Assembly (NCBI GenBank): GCA_020881915.1 | Contig: JAJFPB010000001.1 | Location: forward strand, 3,782,001-3,846,000 | Origin: Paramyrothecium sp. XJ0827 | Lineage: Eukaryota > Ascomycota > Sordariomycetes > Hypocreales > Stachybotryaceae | DNA: 64,000 nt | Reading direction: 5' to 3' | Shown: positions 34,926 through 46,368 of the stretch, in pieces | Layout of the letters: every line of letters starts with the position of its first letter | How positions within the stretch are numbered: the stretch's first letter is position 1 | Notes under the pieces: generated by a model | Told to the model about the DNA's origin: nothing | Database searches by the model: none | The model's input: the letters and a program-made list of their open reading frames with translations, nothing else | Translations under genes and position numbers: made by a program

Positions 34926-36097
34926 CACTCAGCAGGCCGGGCGTAGTCACTCAGCCGCCCTTTGAGAGCCAGGGAGTGATGGCTTGACTCCCGAACCACT
35001 TCTTCGTATAAAGCAGGCACCTCGAAGACACCGGCGCCTGGTCTTATGTTGATGCAATGTTTCTTGTACGACGTCGAGACCTTGCTTAGATGAAGCTGTA
35101 ATTCAGCTTCGACGCAGGCCTCGGCCCAAAGTCGAGTTCGTTAGGCTCTGTGGGTAATGTGGCAATCGATAAACCGGCAATAAATTATGCAGAATGCGGG
35201 ATTGCGCGGCTGGCCGTTTGATTGAAGATGCAGCACCTGAGGACAGCGTCATGTGTCAGTCACGCCGCGTGATGGCTGGTAACGCTGCGCTCTGGGCTTA
35301 AGCCAATAAGACGAGCAGATGCTCGGTGTATTCAAGATTCCGGATTTGTTTTGTCGATCATGTTCTGCCTCCCACGCAACCCGGCTCAAGCTGCTTCAAG
35401 GCCTCCAGTTATAGGCACGCCAGATGGTTACCCACAGCCTCAAAGCTGATACGTAGGCACTTGCGCACGGCTCGTCATACATTTCTAGCCTGGCGGGTCA
35501 ACACCCACTCAGTGTGAGCCGCAGGTGTTTTCTGCAAGGTTTCTTAATTACCATGGAAACCTGCCACAGCATTATGTCGGCACAAAGGCAAAACTTCCAT
35601 GGCATCTAGCCTGGGCAACCTTAGCATCTGTACCTGGAAATGACCAGCCACCTCCTGCATGCAGGTCTATGTTTTCGGAGTGGTTTTCCCACAAAAGCGT
35701 CCCCGTTGTGTGGGGGCCTCTAGAGATCCGCTGGAGGATCCGCTAGAAGAATCTCGGCAACGTCGGAGAACTAGCTAGAGCGTGTCTGGGCCTGTTTCCT
35801 CATTGGCAGATATCGTTTCAAGCAGGACCTGTCGATAGCCCACCGTTTAGCTGCCTTGGTCCCAAGCCCGAGAAAGCCACACGTTTAGCAGCACAAGATT
35901 CGAGTTGCTGGGTCTACCACGACCAATGGTTCCTCTACGACCAGCCGGCAGCGCGCTGCCAAGCTACTAGTTCTTCATGGCCGAGTATTATCTTTCGATT
36001 TCGGATGTCTCTCCGGAAGACTGAGAAACTTTTTGCATTCAGGTTTATTCTCAGGTTGAATCCAAATGAAACCGGCCAGCGGGATTCTGCCGTTGTA
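34926..36097. other. Intergenic region
   Basis: 5' flank of the small gene and 3' flank of the SNF2-family gene. No coding region is supported on either strand. Confidence 0.4.
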
Positions 36098-39000
36098 TCA
36101 TCCATCGTGAACCTCAACAGCGAAGCGAACCTTTCTTGGCACGTGGCTGGGAAGGCTCTGCTGGAACTCGGCAGCTGCCTTGTCATCTCTGTCCACATTA
36201 CCTGGCCCTTCTCCATGTGCCCTCTTCAGCCCGGCCGTCACTGTACCCATGGCGTCATTATTATGATGTTGCATATCTGCCGAGACACCTTCGGCTAGGA
36301 CAATGCCGTGGTTGGGATCCAAAGTCCTTCCAAATCCCCTTCCGAAGACCTTCTGTGGTGCGTGAAGGAGTGTGTATTGTGTCTCTGGAGCGGGCATTGC
36401 GATGATGCTCGCGTTCTTGATCCAGTTATAGATGGGTCGAACGTCCAGAAGTGATTTAACTTGCCGGTGTTCGGCTTGCGTCATGTGCTTCTTCCGATCC
36501 AAGATGACCTCGTCAATACTGTCTTTCAGCACCAGAGTCTCCACGGAAACTGGCTTCTGTTGACTTATACGACGAACACGACCAACAGCTTGGGCTTCCA
36601 CCTGGGGGTTAAGCACGGGATTGATGAAGTAGATCCGAGATGCTTCTCTCATATCTAGTCCAAATGCCGCTTGTGTGATATCCATGAGAAGAACCCTGTC
36701 ATTGAACCTGTAAGAATTATTGGACGGAAATTGTAGGAAGCACCTTACCTAAAGACGGGGTTATGGTGGAATGTGTTGACATATTGAGCTCTGCGTTCAG
36801 TGCCTAGACTTTTGGCATAAATGAGATGTTGTACTTGTAGCTATCTTCACGTTAGAAATACAAACCAGAATGCACTGAAGCGTTGCAAACATACCACATC
36901 AAGCATGCTGGCCAGATACCATGCCACGTTATCGTTGTCGTAAAAAACAATGATCTTTTCTTTCTCTTGGTACTTGATAATACCGTCAATTAGATAGGAG
37001 AGTTTCGCTGACGCTGTAGCTGTAATACGGGTTAATTCCAATGGGCCAGAAAAGGAATCAGCCGTGAGATTCTTGTCAGGCTTAGCCCCATTCACCCCGT
37101 GGGACCTGTTCTTTCGAGGGCTGTCATCACCGAGCTTCGTGTTGCCGGCCAGTGTTTGGGATCTGATGTCTTTTCTTTCAGAGGCGGTGTTCTTCAAAGA
37201 CTCAGCAGCCAATATCTTCTCTTTCTCTATCATGCCGGCTTGCAGTAGACCGCCATTCAGAAGCGAGTTGAGTTCCTCTGGCTCTTTAGCAGCACCGTAC
37301 ATGAGTTTCTGTAGGGCCAGAAGCATGCTTGCTGACGTACAGACAACGTCTCCTGACCCGCCATCTAATGACCAAGAACTCCCTGATTTACCAGGAAAAT
37401 CGAACACGGACACTGGGATTTCATGGAACTGATTGCTGAGGTTCCTCAACTTATCATTCATGGCGAGCCTTCCAAAGGCAATTGCAGTACGCAGCAATGC
37501 CTCATCTTCGGGACTGATTGGAACTTTCCCTTCCGTTAAGAACTCCTCGGCCGTCTTCACAGATGTTGCAATTTCCTCCGAGGTGAAGAAGGACCCACCG
37601 AAGAAGCTGCTCTGTTTCAAGTTGTGCACTATTTGTAACAAGCTCTTCTTTTGCTTTGGGTGAAAGAAGTAATCCATATCCGTTCGCTGAGACTGTACAG
37701 AGTTGAAGACGATCATCATAGAAAAGATGTTCAATGAAAGCCGGTCTTGATAAGACCCTTCAAGCACAACAATCTTCTCATCAACTGGCGGCAAAAGATC
37801 CCCAACTTCAGCGAGACGATGGCGGATGAGGAGAGAGTTTAGCGTCGATTGTAATGAATCCCATCGACCACGGCCCTTAGAATTATGTTTGGGTAGCATG
37901 AGATATGTCGCCCAGTCCGCTGTAGTGTCACCAGACTCCATTGTCGTATTTGCCCAAGGCCGAGCCTTTAAGTAAAGCGCCGTGATAGCTCCAATACGTT
38001 CAAGGTCTTCTTTTTCGAGGTTGTTCGATGCTGCATCCATAGACTTTGTATCGCCTGGCTCAGAATGCTCTTGCACATCCAGCGACACTTCGTTGGCTCC
38101 CGTAACAGCCACACCATAAAGGCCTCGAGAGGGAGTGCCTGTGACGATCCACCGTGATGTGAATCTAAGGGTATCCAAACCCAGGAGTAAATTACTCTTG
38201 TGACCAATCTTCGAGTGTCCTAACTTATGTCCTTCATCCACAATGCAGCGCTTGAAGTGAAGCCGTGAGAGCGAGGTTCCAGCAAGTCCACCGAATTGCT
38301 TAACAAGAGCTTCGAATCGCGTCTGCGAAAAGAGAACCATGTCACACTTCCGGAGTGTCTCAACATCAGGAATCTCATCCCGTCCAACTATAACAACAAC
38401 ATTTAAACCAGTCGTGTGCTTTTGTATTTCTTGCCGCCACTGAGCAACCAAGTTATTTGGTACGACGATCACACTCGCTCCACTTAAGTAGATCTTTGTT
38501 GGCTCATCCTGGTGGTAACTTGGGTACCGTCCTCCGCGGCGCGGTTCGGGTGCTGGTACATAATAACACCCGGGGTTCCTCTCTATCGCAGCAATGCAAC
38601 GATCAAAGTCATACCCATAGTCTGTCCGATAAACATCAAAGTAAGGTTTCCAAGGAGTTGCATGTCGGGTGGCGCATGCTGCAGCCATATCAAGTAGAGA
38701 TCCTATCCGCCTGCGTATTGGTAGTTCCCCGGGACTGTACAACTCTGGTGGTTGGGTAGGTAGATGTCGCGTCGCATGGATTAATGCGAGACACATCAGA
38801 GTTTTGCCGGAGCCCATCTCTTCTGCCAGAATGCCCCCTGATATGCCATCGTAGTAGCGAGGTTCCAGAAAAACAACACCGGAAACTGTGTCTAGATACC
38901 ACGATGAGCCATCCGGAGCCTGCGCATGCAGAAGCCGTGGATCAAGGACTTGCTTGGGCTGTGCCTCCTTCTGCAACATTACGGCGATAGATCGTCTTTG

Positions 39001-39642
39001 GTAAGGATAGAGCACGGTTTTCAGTCCCACAATATTACTGTCCATTACGTCGTACATGACATCCTGATAATTGCGATCGCGCATCACATCAGGATTTGGG
39101 TCCGGGGACGGAATCTGGTTGAAGAGCTGAAGGAGGGAAAGCGCCTGGTTTTCCGAAACTTCGTCAGCGGCGACAGGGACAGGTTTGGTGGCACAAGGTG
39201 CAATCTGTAGGCCATTCCAGGTATCTTTTGAGTAATCCAGACTCTGAAGAAGTTGTTGTCTAGCCTTCCTCAACCTGGAGTCCGAGCGATCGACTGCGCG
39301 ACGACACAAGTCATCTGGGAGGAGGTGAACCCGGATGACTCCTTGCTGACAGGGCGTTGAATGAACTTTGAACTCGAGTTTGATCCACTGTGCCCGGAAC
39401 AAGCGGTCATATATGCCCATGCCAGGTGCCTGGAGTAGCGACGTCTGCACATTTGGACGAAGACTGCTGTGGTGGCGAGTGGAATCATCCTGCAAGGCTG
39501 GCAACAAGGCGCCGTCCTTTATGTCGAACCAATTCCAAGATCGAAGTTCTTCTGAGCCCCAGACTTCGTCGCTCAAATTACTCTGAGGTTGCCGAATGCC
39601 AATGCACCCGGCAGGGATGTATCGTGCCTGATCCCGACTCAT
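36098..39642 (-). CDS. SNF2-family DNA-dependent ATPase
   Basis: Exons 36895-39642, 36749-36840 and 36098-36707 join in phase to give about 1149 residues. The first helicase half has motif I as GGILAEEMGSGKT (about 270-282), a DEGH box in DEGHKLGH (about 467), and motif III in TGTPSRG (about 502). A long insertion of some 370 residues follows. The second half begins near IIVFYDNDNVAWYL (about 900) and has motif V/VI sequence GLDMREASRIYF and QAVGRVRRISQQ (about 950-995), which is completed only by splicing. SNF2 ATPases translocate on DNA to remodel nucleosomes or displace proteins. The arrangement, with a big insertion between the halves, recalls the Rad5/Rad16 group, but I see no RING cysteine cluster in the insertion. 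The Walker A reads GSGKT where most SNF2 proteins have GLGKT. The C-terminal 110 residues are low in structure. Confidence 0.87.
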
Positions 39643-40066
39643 AGTGGTCGGCTAAGAATTAGGCAGAGATCATTGATGTGACGCTAGCATTTTGATTTAA
39701 GGATTTCTTCCATAACCTATGAATGCACATCCATATGTTGTGAATTCGGGAATGGGTGATTAAAAGGCTTTTAGTTCGGACTGAGAAGGCCAAGAAGAGT
39801 GTATAAAGTTGACATGCATGAGCACTTCTGCCTATTTGGACAGTGCGCAGGGAGGCAAAAGTGACTGTATCAGGTATTTCTGGTGGTGATTCGGCCGTCA
39901 CTGTGTTTTCTGCACAGTATAGGCCTCTCCCGGGGCAACTTCGACTTCCCCGGCTGTTACACTGTGGCAGGTAATCCCAGCAGTTCCATATACCTTAATC
40001 ATATAATTTAATCAAGTATGGAACATCACACGGGGTTTCCAGCTATGTTATCATGGCTTGTTGATT
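39643..40066. other. Intergenic region
   Basis: Between the SNF2-family gene start and the 3' end of the UBE3D-like gene, both on the minus strand. It should hold the SNF2 promoter. AT-rich at about 39985-40020. No gene is seen. Confidence 0.45.
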
Positions 40067-41702
40067 TTATGGTGTGGAACATGGACCTAGGGGTGCAGCT
40101 GGATCCCATCGATCCAATAACCCTACCGTCCATTCCTTCATTCTCCGTTCCCTCTCCGGCAGCAGGAGACTGTTCGCCTGAAGCAACTTCAAGGCAGACC
40201 TTATACCTGTCCCAGGAAAACTAATGTCTTGGACATGTCCTGTCATTGACTCGACAAGTTGATCGCCCGTTTCAGCATCAACGAGACGGTACAGTACCTT
40301 GAGCGCTGTTCGTCTTCCGTCAAAAGAAGATGCGGTATAGGCAACATTAGAATTTAGCACCCAAACGTAGAGCCGTGTGTCTTCAGTCTCCGTATGATGA
40401 GTGTAGGGGGTGATAACCGACTTGGCAGATCCTGAGCGCGAGATTGACGCCAGGAGAACGGCAGCGAGGCACTCAGAACTAAGAGGACCTGTGTTCGGAG
40501 ATGAGGCCGGATTGGAGACCAGAGTCTGCCATTTGAACAACCTCATTGAGGAGGCGGCCTTGTCGAACATGCCCACCTCAGCATGGCAACCACTACAAAT
40601 GACGTTAAGAAATTTTGCCGCGGAAGGTTGCTCTAGGGCCATTTCGCTGGTGAGATATTCAACATCCTCTGTGCCTATCTTAAACTGAACGAGGTAAGCG
40701 TCTTGCACGGTAGGTTGTAACAAGCATATTCTCGAGTCGAACAAAGCAAAACGATCATTTCAAATGGCAAGCTTTGGCAACATGTGTCTCCATATATCTC
40801 CTGAAAACCACGGCTCTGGCTGTTTGGATGAAATGGGAGGCTGTCTTCACGACCGCGCTTCTAGATCCCATCTGCGTTGCAGAGGGTTCCCAAAGAGTGG
40901 CTTAGCCGGTTAGGGCAAAAGAGGACATGGTTTGATCTCGGGGGGTTGTATCGATGGCTGCATCATGGAAGGGCCGTGACGCCGATCAAGCCAACTTCTT
41001 TTCCCCCGTCGTGGAACGATGCAAATCAATCTTGGATGATGGGAGGAGGTAATGATGCAAAGCTAAAGCTACGATTTGACTCACCAACAAACCGCTACAA
41101 TCCGTTTCTGAGACTAGAAAATACGTTTGATCTACCAGTCCAGTTCCGGATTGAGCGGTTATCGAGCTGCTCGCTCCATAACCTCTGGTCTCCAAGGAGT
41201 TCCCATCTTCATGGGCATGGGCATGGTCGTGTGGCTTGTGGCAGTGCCAGAATTCCATCATCTCGGCCCAATTATCGCTGGGGAGATCTTTCCAGCTGCT
41301 AATAACGCCATCTTGCACCAAATGGAGGCCGCATTGGCGACAGGAAATAGAGGATCCAGCTTCGATATCCATCGCGCTCCATGGTAGGGCCTGGTCGTCT
41401 GATCCTGACTGCTGGCGGCGATCAGCCGTAGAGGAGACGGGCAGCCTCAAGTCCAGCACGAGCAGTCCAGACTTTACGGGCAACGGAGCCACCGCAGTGT
41501 GCACTGTCGCTGGCAGCAAGGCAATCTTTGTGTCCCCCCCATGGCATATTTCGAGCCGTTGCTCGCGGTCAAGTACTGTGATCTTTGTAGAGGAATCTGA
41601 AGGCGTTGACAGCGTCGCAGCTACAGAGATCTGCGCGATATTTGAGTGTAGCTCAGCATAAATGGAGATCCGCTCTTTTAATGATGCCCTGTTCTGATCC
41701 AT
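40067..41702 (-). CDS. UBE3D/Ipa1-like E2-binding protein (HECT-like E3)
   Basis: My model has two exons, 41085-41702 and 40067-40684, giving about 411 residues. Exon 1 starts MDQNRASLKERISIYAELH and carries the CRQCG motif, the WKDLPSDNWAEMMEFWHCHK block with a His-rich HDHAHAHED, and TYFLVSETDCSGLL. Exon 2 has CSGCHAEVG, LFKWQ, a SRSGSAKSVITPYTH segment, LYVWVLNSN, and near the end KEWTVGLLDRW. This order matches fungal members of the family that binds E2 ubiquitin-conjugating enzymes (HECT_2; human UBE3D, yeast Ipa1, the latter needed for mRNA 3'-end processing). The donor GTGAGT at 41084 is firm. The acceptor before 40684 (CTCGTTCAG) is the best in-phase choice but makes a 400-base intron, long for this window, so the middle of the model is uncertain. 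Confidence 0.8.
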
Positions 41703-41983
41703 GTCGACACAGCCTGCTATGCGGATCAGAGTCTGTCATGGAGAGAGAGAGTGTGACAGAGGTGTACGTTCGGCGTTTTGAGTAAGAGAAATGAAGATGG
41801 TCCGTGCATAATGATGGTGGTTGAGGTACGTACCTCGTTCACGATCGGCACATCGTCCCCAAAGTTTCGGCCGGAGTCCCCACCCGACAGCGGCACAAGT
41901 CCCAACGCTTTCCGGCGTCATCGTTTCTGCTTCTTACACGCGCCGGCTGTTTGATGAGCGAACACACTTAAGATACATCTGAA
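41703..41983. promoter_or_regulatory. Bidirectional promoter region
   Basis: Only 281 bases separate the start codons of the UBE3D-like gene (minus) and the questin-oxidase-like gene (plus), so they must share promoter DNA. No specific factor site is called. Confidence 0.55.
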
Positions 41984-43304
41984 ATGCTCTCCTACGTACC
42001 AGTATTGAACCGGCTAATAGGTTCACCAAGCCGGAACAAAGCAATTAACATACCTTCTGTCGAGGTTCACAATATCGAGACAGACCCAGACCGCCGAGCA
42101 CGATGCCTCAAGCATCTCTTGAAAGCAAACCACGTTAATTACTCCATCGTGTATCACAACCTTCAGTTCGACAACCACAATCCTCACATATTAAGCTCAG
42201 CTTACCTACTCGGGGCATCAGAGAAGCAGCTCCATGATATTTACGATGCTGAAATCCAACAGCTGGAGCCCTGGAAGCCGTCTCCTTCCGAGGTTGTAGA
42301 TGATGACTGGAGGGACTTCCTCGGTGATAAGAGATATCAGAGAGCCTATGTTGATTACTTCGAGGACAAGCTTGCCATGCAGTTCAGCTACAACTGGAAA
42401 GAAGAAGTGGCACACTTTCTCTTTAGTGGAAAGCAGCCGCTGTTTCATGGCCTCATTGGCGGTCGTAAGAGACTTTCCTGCCACTATAACAAGGAATCTC
42501 ATTGACACATCTCTAGTTGGCCACCCTTTGATCCATCTGGGTTATGCATACGAAATGGATAGCAAGGAGCTTGCAGTAGAGGGTTTGGGGCTCGCGGCAG
42601 TTCAGTACAACTTCTTTCACAAGTACCTGGACAACGAGTCCTACACTCAAAGCTCTCCTCTGTCCACAGATTCGCCTCTGGATTTGCTCGTTAAACTCTC
42701 GAAGGACAAGAGATTTGAGAGCTTACCTAGCAACCCGGCATTGGACGATTTGGAATCTCTGTTCGAGCAACACGAGCCGCTCTTCATGGAGTACTGGAAC
42801 GGTTGGGAGATTGACGACCCTGTGAAACAGTTCGAGCTCTCCCAGGAGGCTGCGGTTGCGCTCTTTATCTCGACAGTCCGACCTGGGAGCCATGCTTACA
42901 ATTTTTTCCTTGTCCACTTGCTTACGACTAGTCACGCCGTGCGTGTCCTTCTGCCGTTCATTCCCTCGAAGTATCACATTACGCTGGTCAGAGAATGGTG
43001 GCTCCTAGCCATTGCCGTCTTCGTCGTCAAGGGTAGACCATTCCCGGATCCCGATTACACAGATATTGATGTCAAAGACAAACGCTGGAAGTACGTCATA
43101 GACAAGGCTCTCAATTCGCCATGGGCCCACGATGCGCACTTTGTCAAAGGTAAGATGATTCTAGCCCTTATGTAGGTGATGTACTGACCTCTTTCAGCCA
43201 TCCGGTCCATCAAGGAAGCCGCAACGACGTGGGGGGATGTACATGAAAGGTACCTCAAGGCAGCTGTGACATTTGTGGACAATTTTGATGGATGGACGTT
43301 TTGA
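41984..43304 (+). CDS. Questin oxidase-like protein (Baeyer-Villiger type family)
   Basis: Exons 41984-42464, 42517-43149 and 43198-43304 join in phase to give 406 residues. The first junction restores LIGGLGHPLIHLGYAYE (about 157-173), the most conserved block of the questin-oxidase-like family (GedK, AflY). Other family landmarks are LKHLLKANHVNYSIVYHN near the N-terminus and PSKYHITLVREWW with the following VKGRPFPDPDY in the C-terminal third. GedK opens the anthraquinone questin in geodin synthesis, and AflY acts in aflatoxin synthesis. Many relatives sit outside any pathway and have no known substrate. No polyketide synthase or other tailoring enzyme lies within the window, so a role in a toxin or pigment pathway is not supported. 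No signal peptide. Confidence 0.85.
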
Positions 43305-43776
43305 GGCTCTGAGCTGGGCCTTCACAGGCAATGAGACATGACGTTCCTTTTCTCAAACCACTCCTGTATTATTGTCATTCATATGTTTTCTTTAAATAAC
43401 AAACTCAAATTTACTTGTAAGTGGCTTTTGTTTTTATGTATCAAGAATACTTGCCATATAAGTAATTTTCGTCAAAAATGCACCCAAAGGTGTATGTTAA
43501 ACGACGTAGAATCAAAAGAATAATACTGAGGGGTGAGCTCATTGGGATGTAGTGTTGTTGGCGCTGGAAGTGGACTGTGCAAGTGCACTGTACGGCGATG
43601 TGGGTACCTTACCTACATCACTTTCAGTGAACCGCTCGTACAGCCGCGTTCACGAGGCTGCAGGCATCCTTTGCCAACCAATTCCCAGCCAAGAAGTGCA
43701 TACCGCCCGTTCTCCAAATCCTGCCACTTACGGACCCGGCATGGAAATCAAATGTCAGATGCGTCATATACGCTAA
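43305..43776. other. Upstream region of RAD17
   Basis: 3' flank of the questin-oxidase-like gene and RAD17 promoter region. The first half is AT-rich (about 43370-43470). No gene is seen. Confidence 0.45.
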
Positions 43777-46368
43777 ATGACTCCTCCTGCGAAGCGCCGC
43801 AGGCGCGTCACTGAGGAAGGATCCGATAACGAGGATGAGCTTCCACGAGCCAACACCTTGGCCAACTTCCTTGTGTCATCGCCCTCTTCGCCGTCCAAAA
43901 CCCGAACGCTCAGCGCATCTCCTAGTCCGGATAAGAGAAAACCATCGTTCGGCCAGTCGTCATCCACGGCAGCTTCGCAACGGCTACCACGAAGAACCCA
44001 GCCACCGAGAAACAACACAAGCACGACACAGAGTCCTAAGAAGAGGAGGGACATAGCAACCGGCGACGAGAAGGGAAAATCGGCGGATCTGAAGACTCTG
44101 TTTTCGAGGCAAACACAGCGTGCAGCAGCCACAGGAGCATCGAAGCGTGCAGTGGAAGTCGATGATCCTATCAGCGACCCTATATCCGAAGACGACGAGA
44201 TATCAGAGCTGAAAGCTAGCTCTAGCAGCCTCGTTAGCCAACATGCACGAAAGCGTCTAAAGAGCGGTGCTTCGCTCACAGCTCCCGCCGCCCCCAACGC
44301 TACTCAACGGTTTCTGAAGCCTCCCCGACCGCCCCCGAGTACGAATGGCTTGGATGACGATCTACGGCCTTGGGCGGAACGATTCGGCCCACGAAACCTG
44401 GAGGAGCTGGCAGTGCACAAGAAAAAAGTAGCAGATGTGCGACGGTGGTTCGACGAGGTCTTTGCGGGACGCTTGCGACAGAGAGTGCTCATCCTGAAGG
44501 GCGCTGCTGGCTCAGGGAAGACAACTACCATGCGTTTGCTCGCCAAAGAAATGGGATGCGAACTTCTGGAGTGGAAGAACCCTACCACCTCTGTAGGCAG
44601 TGGCTTCGTCTCTGTTTCGGCACAATTCGATGAATTCTTGGGCCGAAGTGGAAAGTTTGGAGCATTGGATGTGGAGGGCAAATCCTCTCCAGCAACCCTT
44701 CCCCCGTCAAATTCCGAGGAACAGAAAACAAAGAGAATTATCATGATTGAAGAGTTTCCAAACACATTTTCTCGTCAATCGTCAACCCTCAATTCATTCC
44801 GGGCTTCAATCCTAAACTACATCCAGGCACAAGTTCCTACGCTGTCAAAATTTGGGCAGCAGAATCGTTCGGAACCCATCAAACCTATTGTTTTACTGAT
44901 ATCGGAAACCCTGTTGACAACAACCTCGGCTTCAGCCGATAGCTTCACCGCGCACCGCCTCCTGGGACCTGACATTCTCCGCCACCCTGGTGTGGGTCTC
45001 ATTGAATTCAATGCCATTGCTCCTTCGCTGTTGACGAAGGCTTTGGAGCTCATCGTCCTAAAAGAGGCGCGGAAATCCGGGCGACGAAAGACTCCTGGAC
45101 CAGTCGTGCTTAAAAAGCTAGGCGAGATCGGTGACATACGGAGTGCTGTATCATCACTCGAATTTCTCTGCCTCAAGGGCGACCAGGAGGCCGATTGGGG
45201 TGCAAAAGTGGCCTTCACCAAGCAAACCAGGGCTTCCAAGGAAGGCATTGCCCTAACTAAAGGCGAGGAAGAAAGCCTCGAACAGATATCCCAGCGAGAA
45301 GCCAGCCTGGGCATATTTCATGCCGTGGGCAAGGTTGTCTACAACAAGCGAGAAGACACGGCGGCCGACGACCATGAGGAAAACCTGCCATTATATCTTT
45401 CACATTGTTCAAGGCCGAAACGATCGTTGGTCTCTGTGGATTCCCTCATTGATGAGACTGGGACGGACACGCATACGTTTATATCTGCTTTGCATGAAAA
45501 TTATGCCTTATCCTGTGAGAGCGCCGATCCATTGGATTTGTCCACACCCATCGATTATGTCAACGAATGCATTGAGTACTTGTCACAGAGTGACTTGCTG
45601 TGCCCGTCGCGTGACGTGTTCTTCGGTGGACGAGGTGGCTTTTCAGGACCCGACTCGAGCAGCCAGCTACTGCGGCAGGACGAAATCACATTTCACGTGG
45701 CAGTCCGCGGGTTGCTATTTTCACTCCCAAACCCGGTCAAGCGGAAGACGTCTACAATGGCAAAGGGTGGCGACGCGTTCAAAATGTTCTATCCCACGAG
45801 TCTCAAGCTTTGGCGAGCAAGAGAGGAGCTTGAAGGGCTGGTCGATGGCTGGTCGTCCAAGCTCCTCCGTGGCAATTCCGACTTGTCCGCAGGAAGCTTT
45901 ACGGATGGCGCTCACGCTTTTCGCCGCCCTGGCACGTCGGGGGAGCAGTCTTGGTTGCAACGGCAACAGCTGAAGCCGAACGCTGCTCTCAAGAAGGCGG
46001 ACGGTCAGCGAGAAGCACAAGACACTACGCCCTTGCTGTCCCTTGGCAGTGCCGCTCGTCAGGAATTGCTGCTTGAGCGGCTACCGTACATGGCGCACAT
46101 TGCCCGTGCCCAGAAATCTTCCACGATCCGGCTCCGCGATCTCGAAAAGGTCGTCTCTTTCCAAGGCGTCAGCGTGGCAGGGGATGAAGACGACGTCGAG
46201 GATGACGCAGCACAAGGAGAGGCTTGGGCCACAGATAAGCCCTCTGAGGAAATGAGTCCGCGCAAGAAGAGGATGGGCATCAAGACAAGCGGGGTCTCGA
46301 GCATGCTCGCACAGAAGCTCGTGTTGAGCGATGATGATATTGAGGACGATGACATGGAAGAAGAATAA
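43777..46368 (+). CDS. rad17: Checkpoint clamp-loader subunit RAD17
   Basis: Single exon of 863 residues. The N-terminal 185 residues are disordered and basic (PPAKRRRRV, several KR clusters suited to nuclear import). Then comes the AAA+ clamp-loader core: WAERFGPRNLEELAVHKKKV (about 200-220), Walker A GAAGSGKTT (about 243-251), EMGCELLEWKNP, and Walker B IIMIEEFPN (about 321-329). The C-terminal region is helical, and the protein ends in an acidic DDDIEDDDMEEE tail. Rad17 (budding yeast Rad24) replaces Rfc1 in the RFC complex and loads the 9-1-1 clamp at damaged DNA to start checkpoint signalling through Mec1/ATR. The length is in the normal range for filamentous fungi. Confidence 0.92.
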   Translation: MTPPAKRRRRVTEEGSDNEDELPRANTLANFLVSSPSSPSKTRTLSASPSPDKRKPSFGQSSSTAASQRLPRRTQPPRNNTSTTQSPKKRRDIATGDEKGKSADLKTLFSRQTQRAAATGASKRAVEVDDPISDPISEDDEISELKASSSSLVSQHARKRLKSGASLTAPAAPNATQRFLKPPRPPPSTNGLDDDLRPWAERFGPRNLEELAVHKKKVADVRRWFDEVFAGRLRQRVLILKGAAGSGKTTTMRLLAKEMGCELLEWKNPTTSVGSGFVSVSAQFDEFLGRSGKFGALDVEGKSSPATLPPSNSEEQKTKRIIMIEEFPNTFSRQSSTLNSFRASILNYIQAQVPTLSKFGQQNRSEPIKPIVLLISETLLTTTSASADSFTAHRLLGPDILRHPGVGLIEFNAIAPSLLTKALELIVLKEARKSGRRKTPGPVVLKKLGEIGDIRSAVSSLEFLCLKGDQEADWGAKVAFTKQTRASKEGIALTKGEEESLEQISQREASLGIFHAVGKVVYNKREDTAADDHEENLPLYLSHCSRPKRSLVSVDSLIDETGTDTHTFISALHENYALSCESADPLDLSTPIDYVNECIEYLSQSDLLCPSRDVFFGGRGGFSGPDSSSQLLRQDEITFHVAVRGLLFSLPNPVKRKTSTMAKGGDAFKMFYPTSLKLWRAREELEGLVDGWSSKLLRGNSDLSAGSFTDGAHAFRRPGTSGEQSWLQRQQLKPNAALKKADGQREAQDTTPLLSLGSAARQELLLERLPYMAHIARAQKSSTIRLRDLEKVVSFQGVSVAGDEDDVEDDAAQGEAWATDKPSEEMSPRKKRMGIKTSGVSSMLAQKLVLSDDDIEDDDMEEE

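Noticed and set aside
41736..41921. 61-codon minus-strand frame just upstream of the UBE3D-like gene
   Set aside because: It lies in the short divergent promoter, has no motif and no splice path into the known exon; MDQN at 41702 fits the family start.
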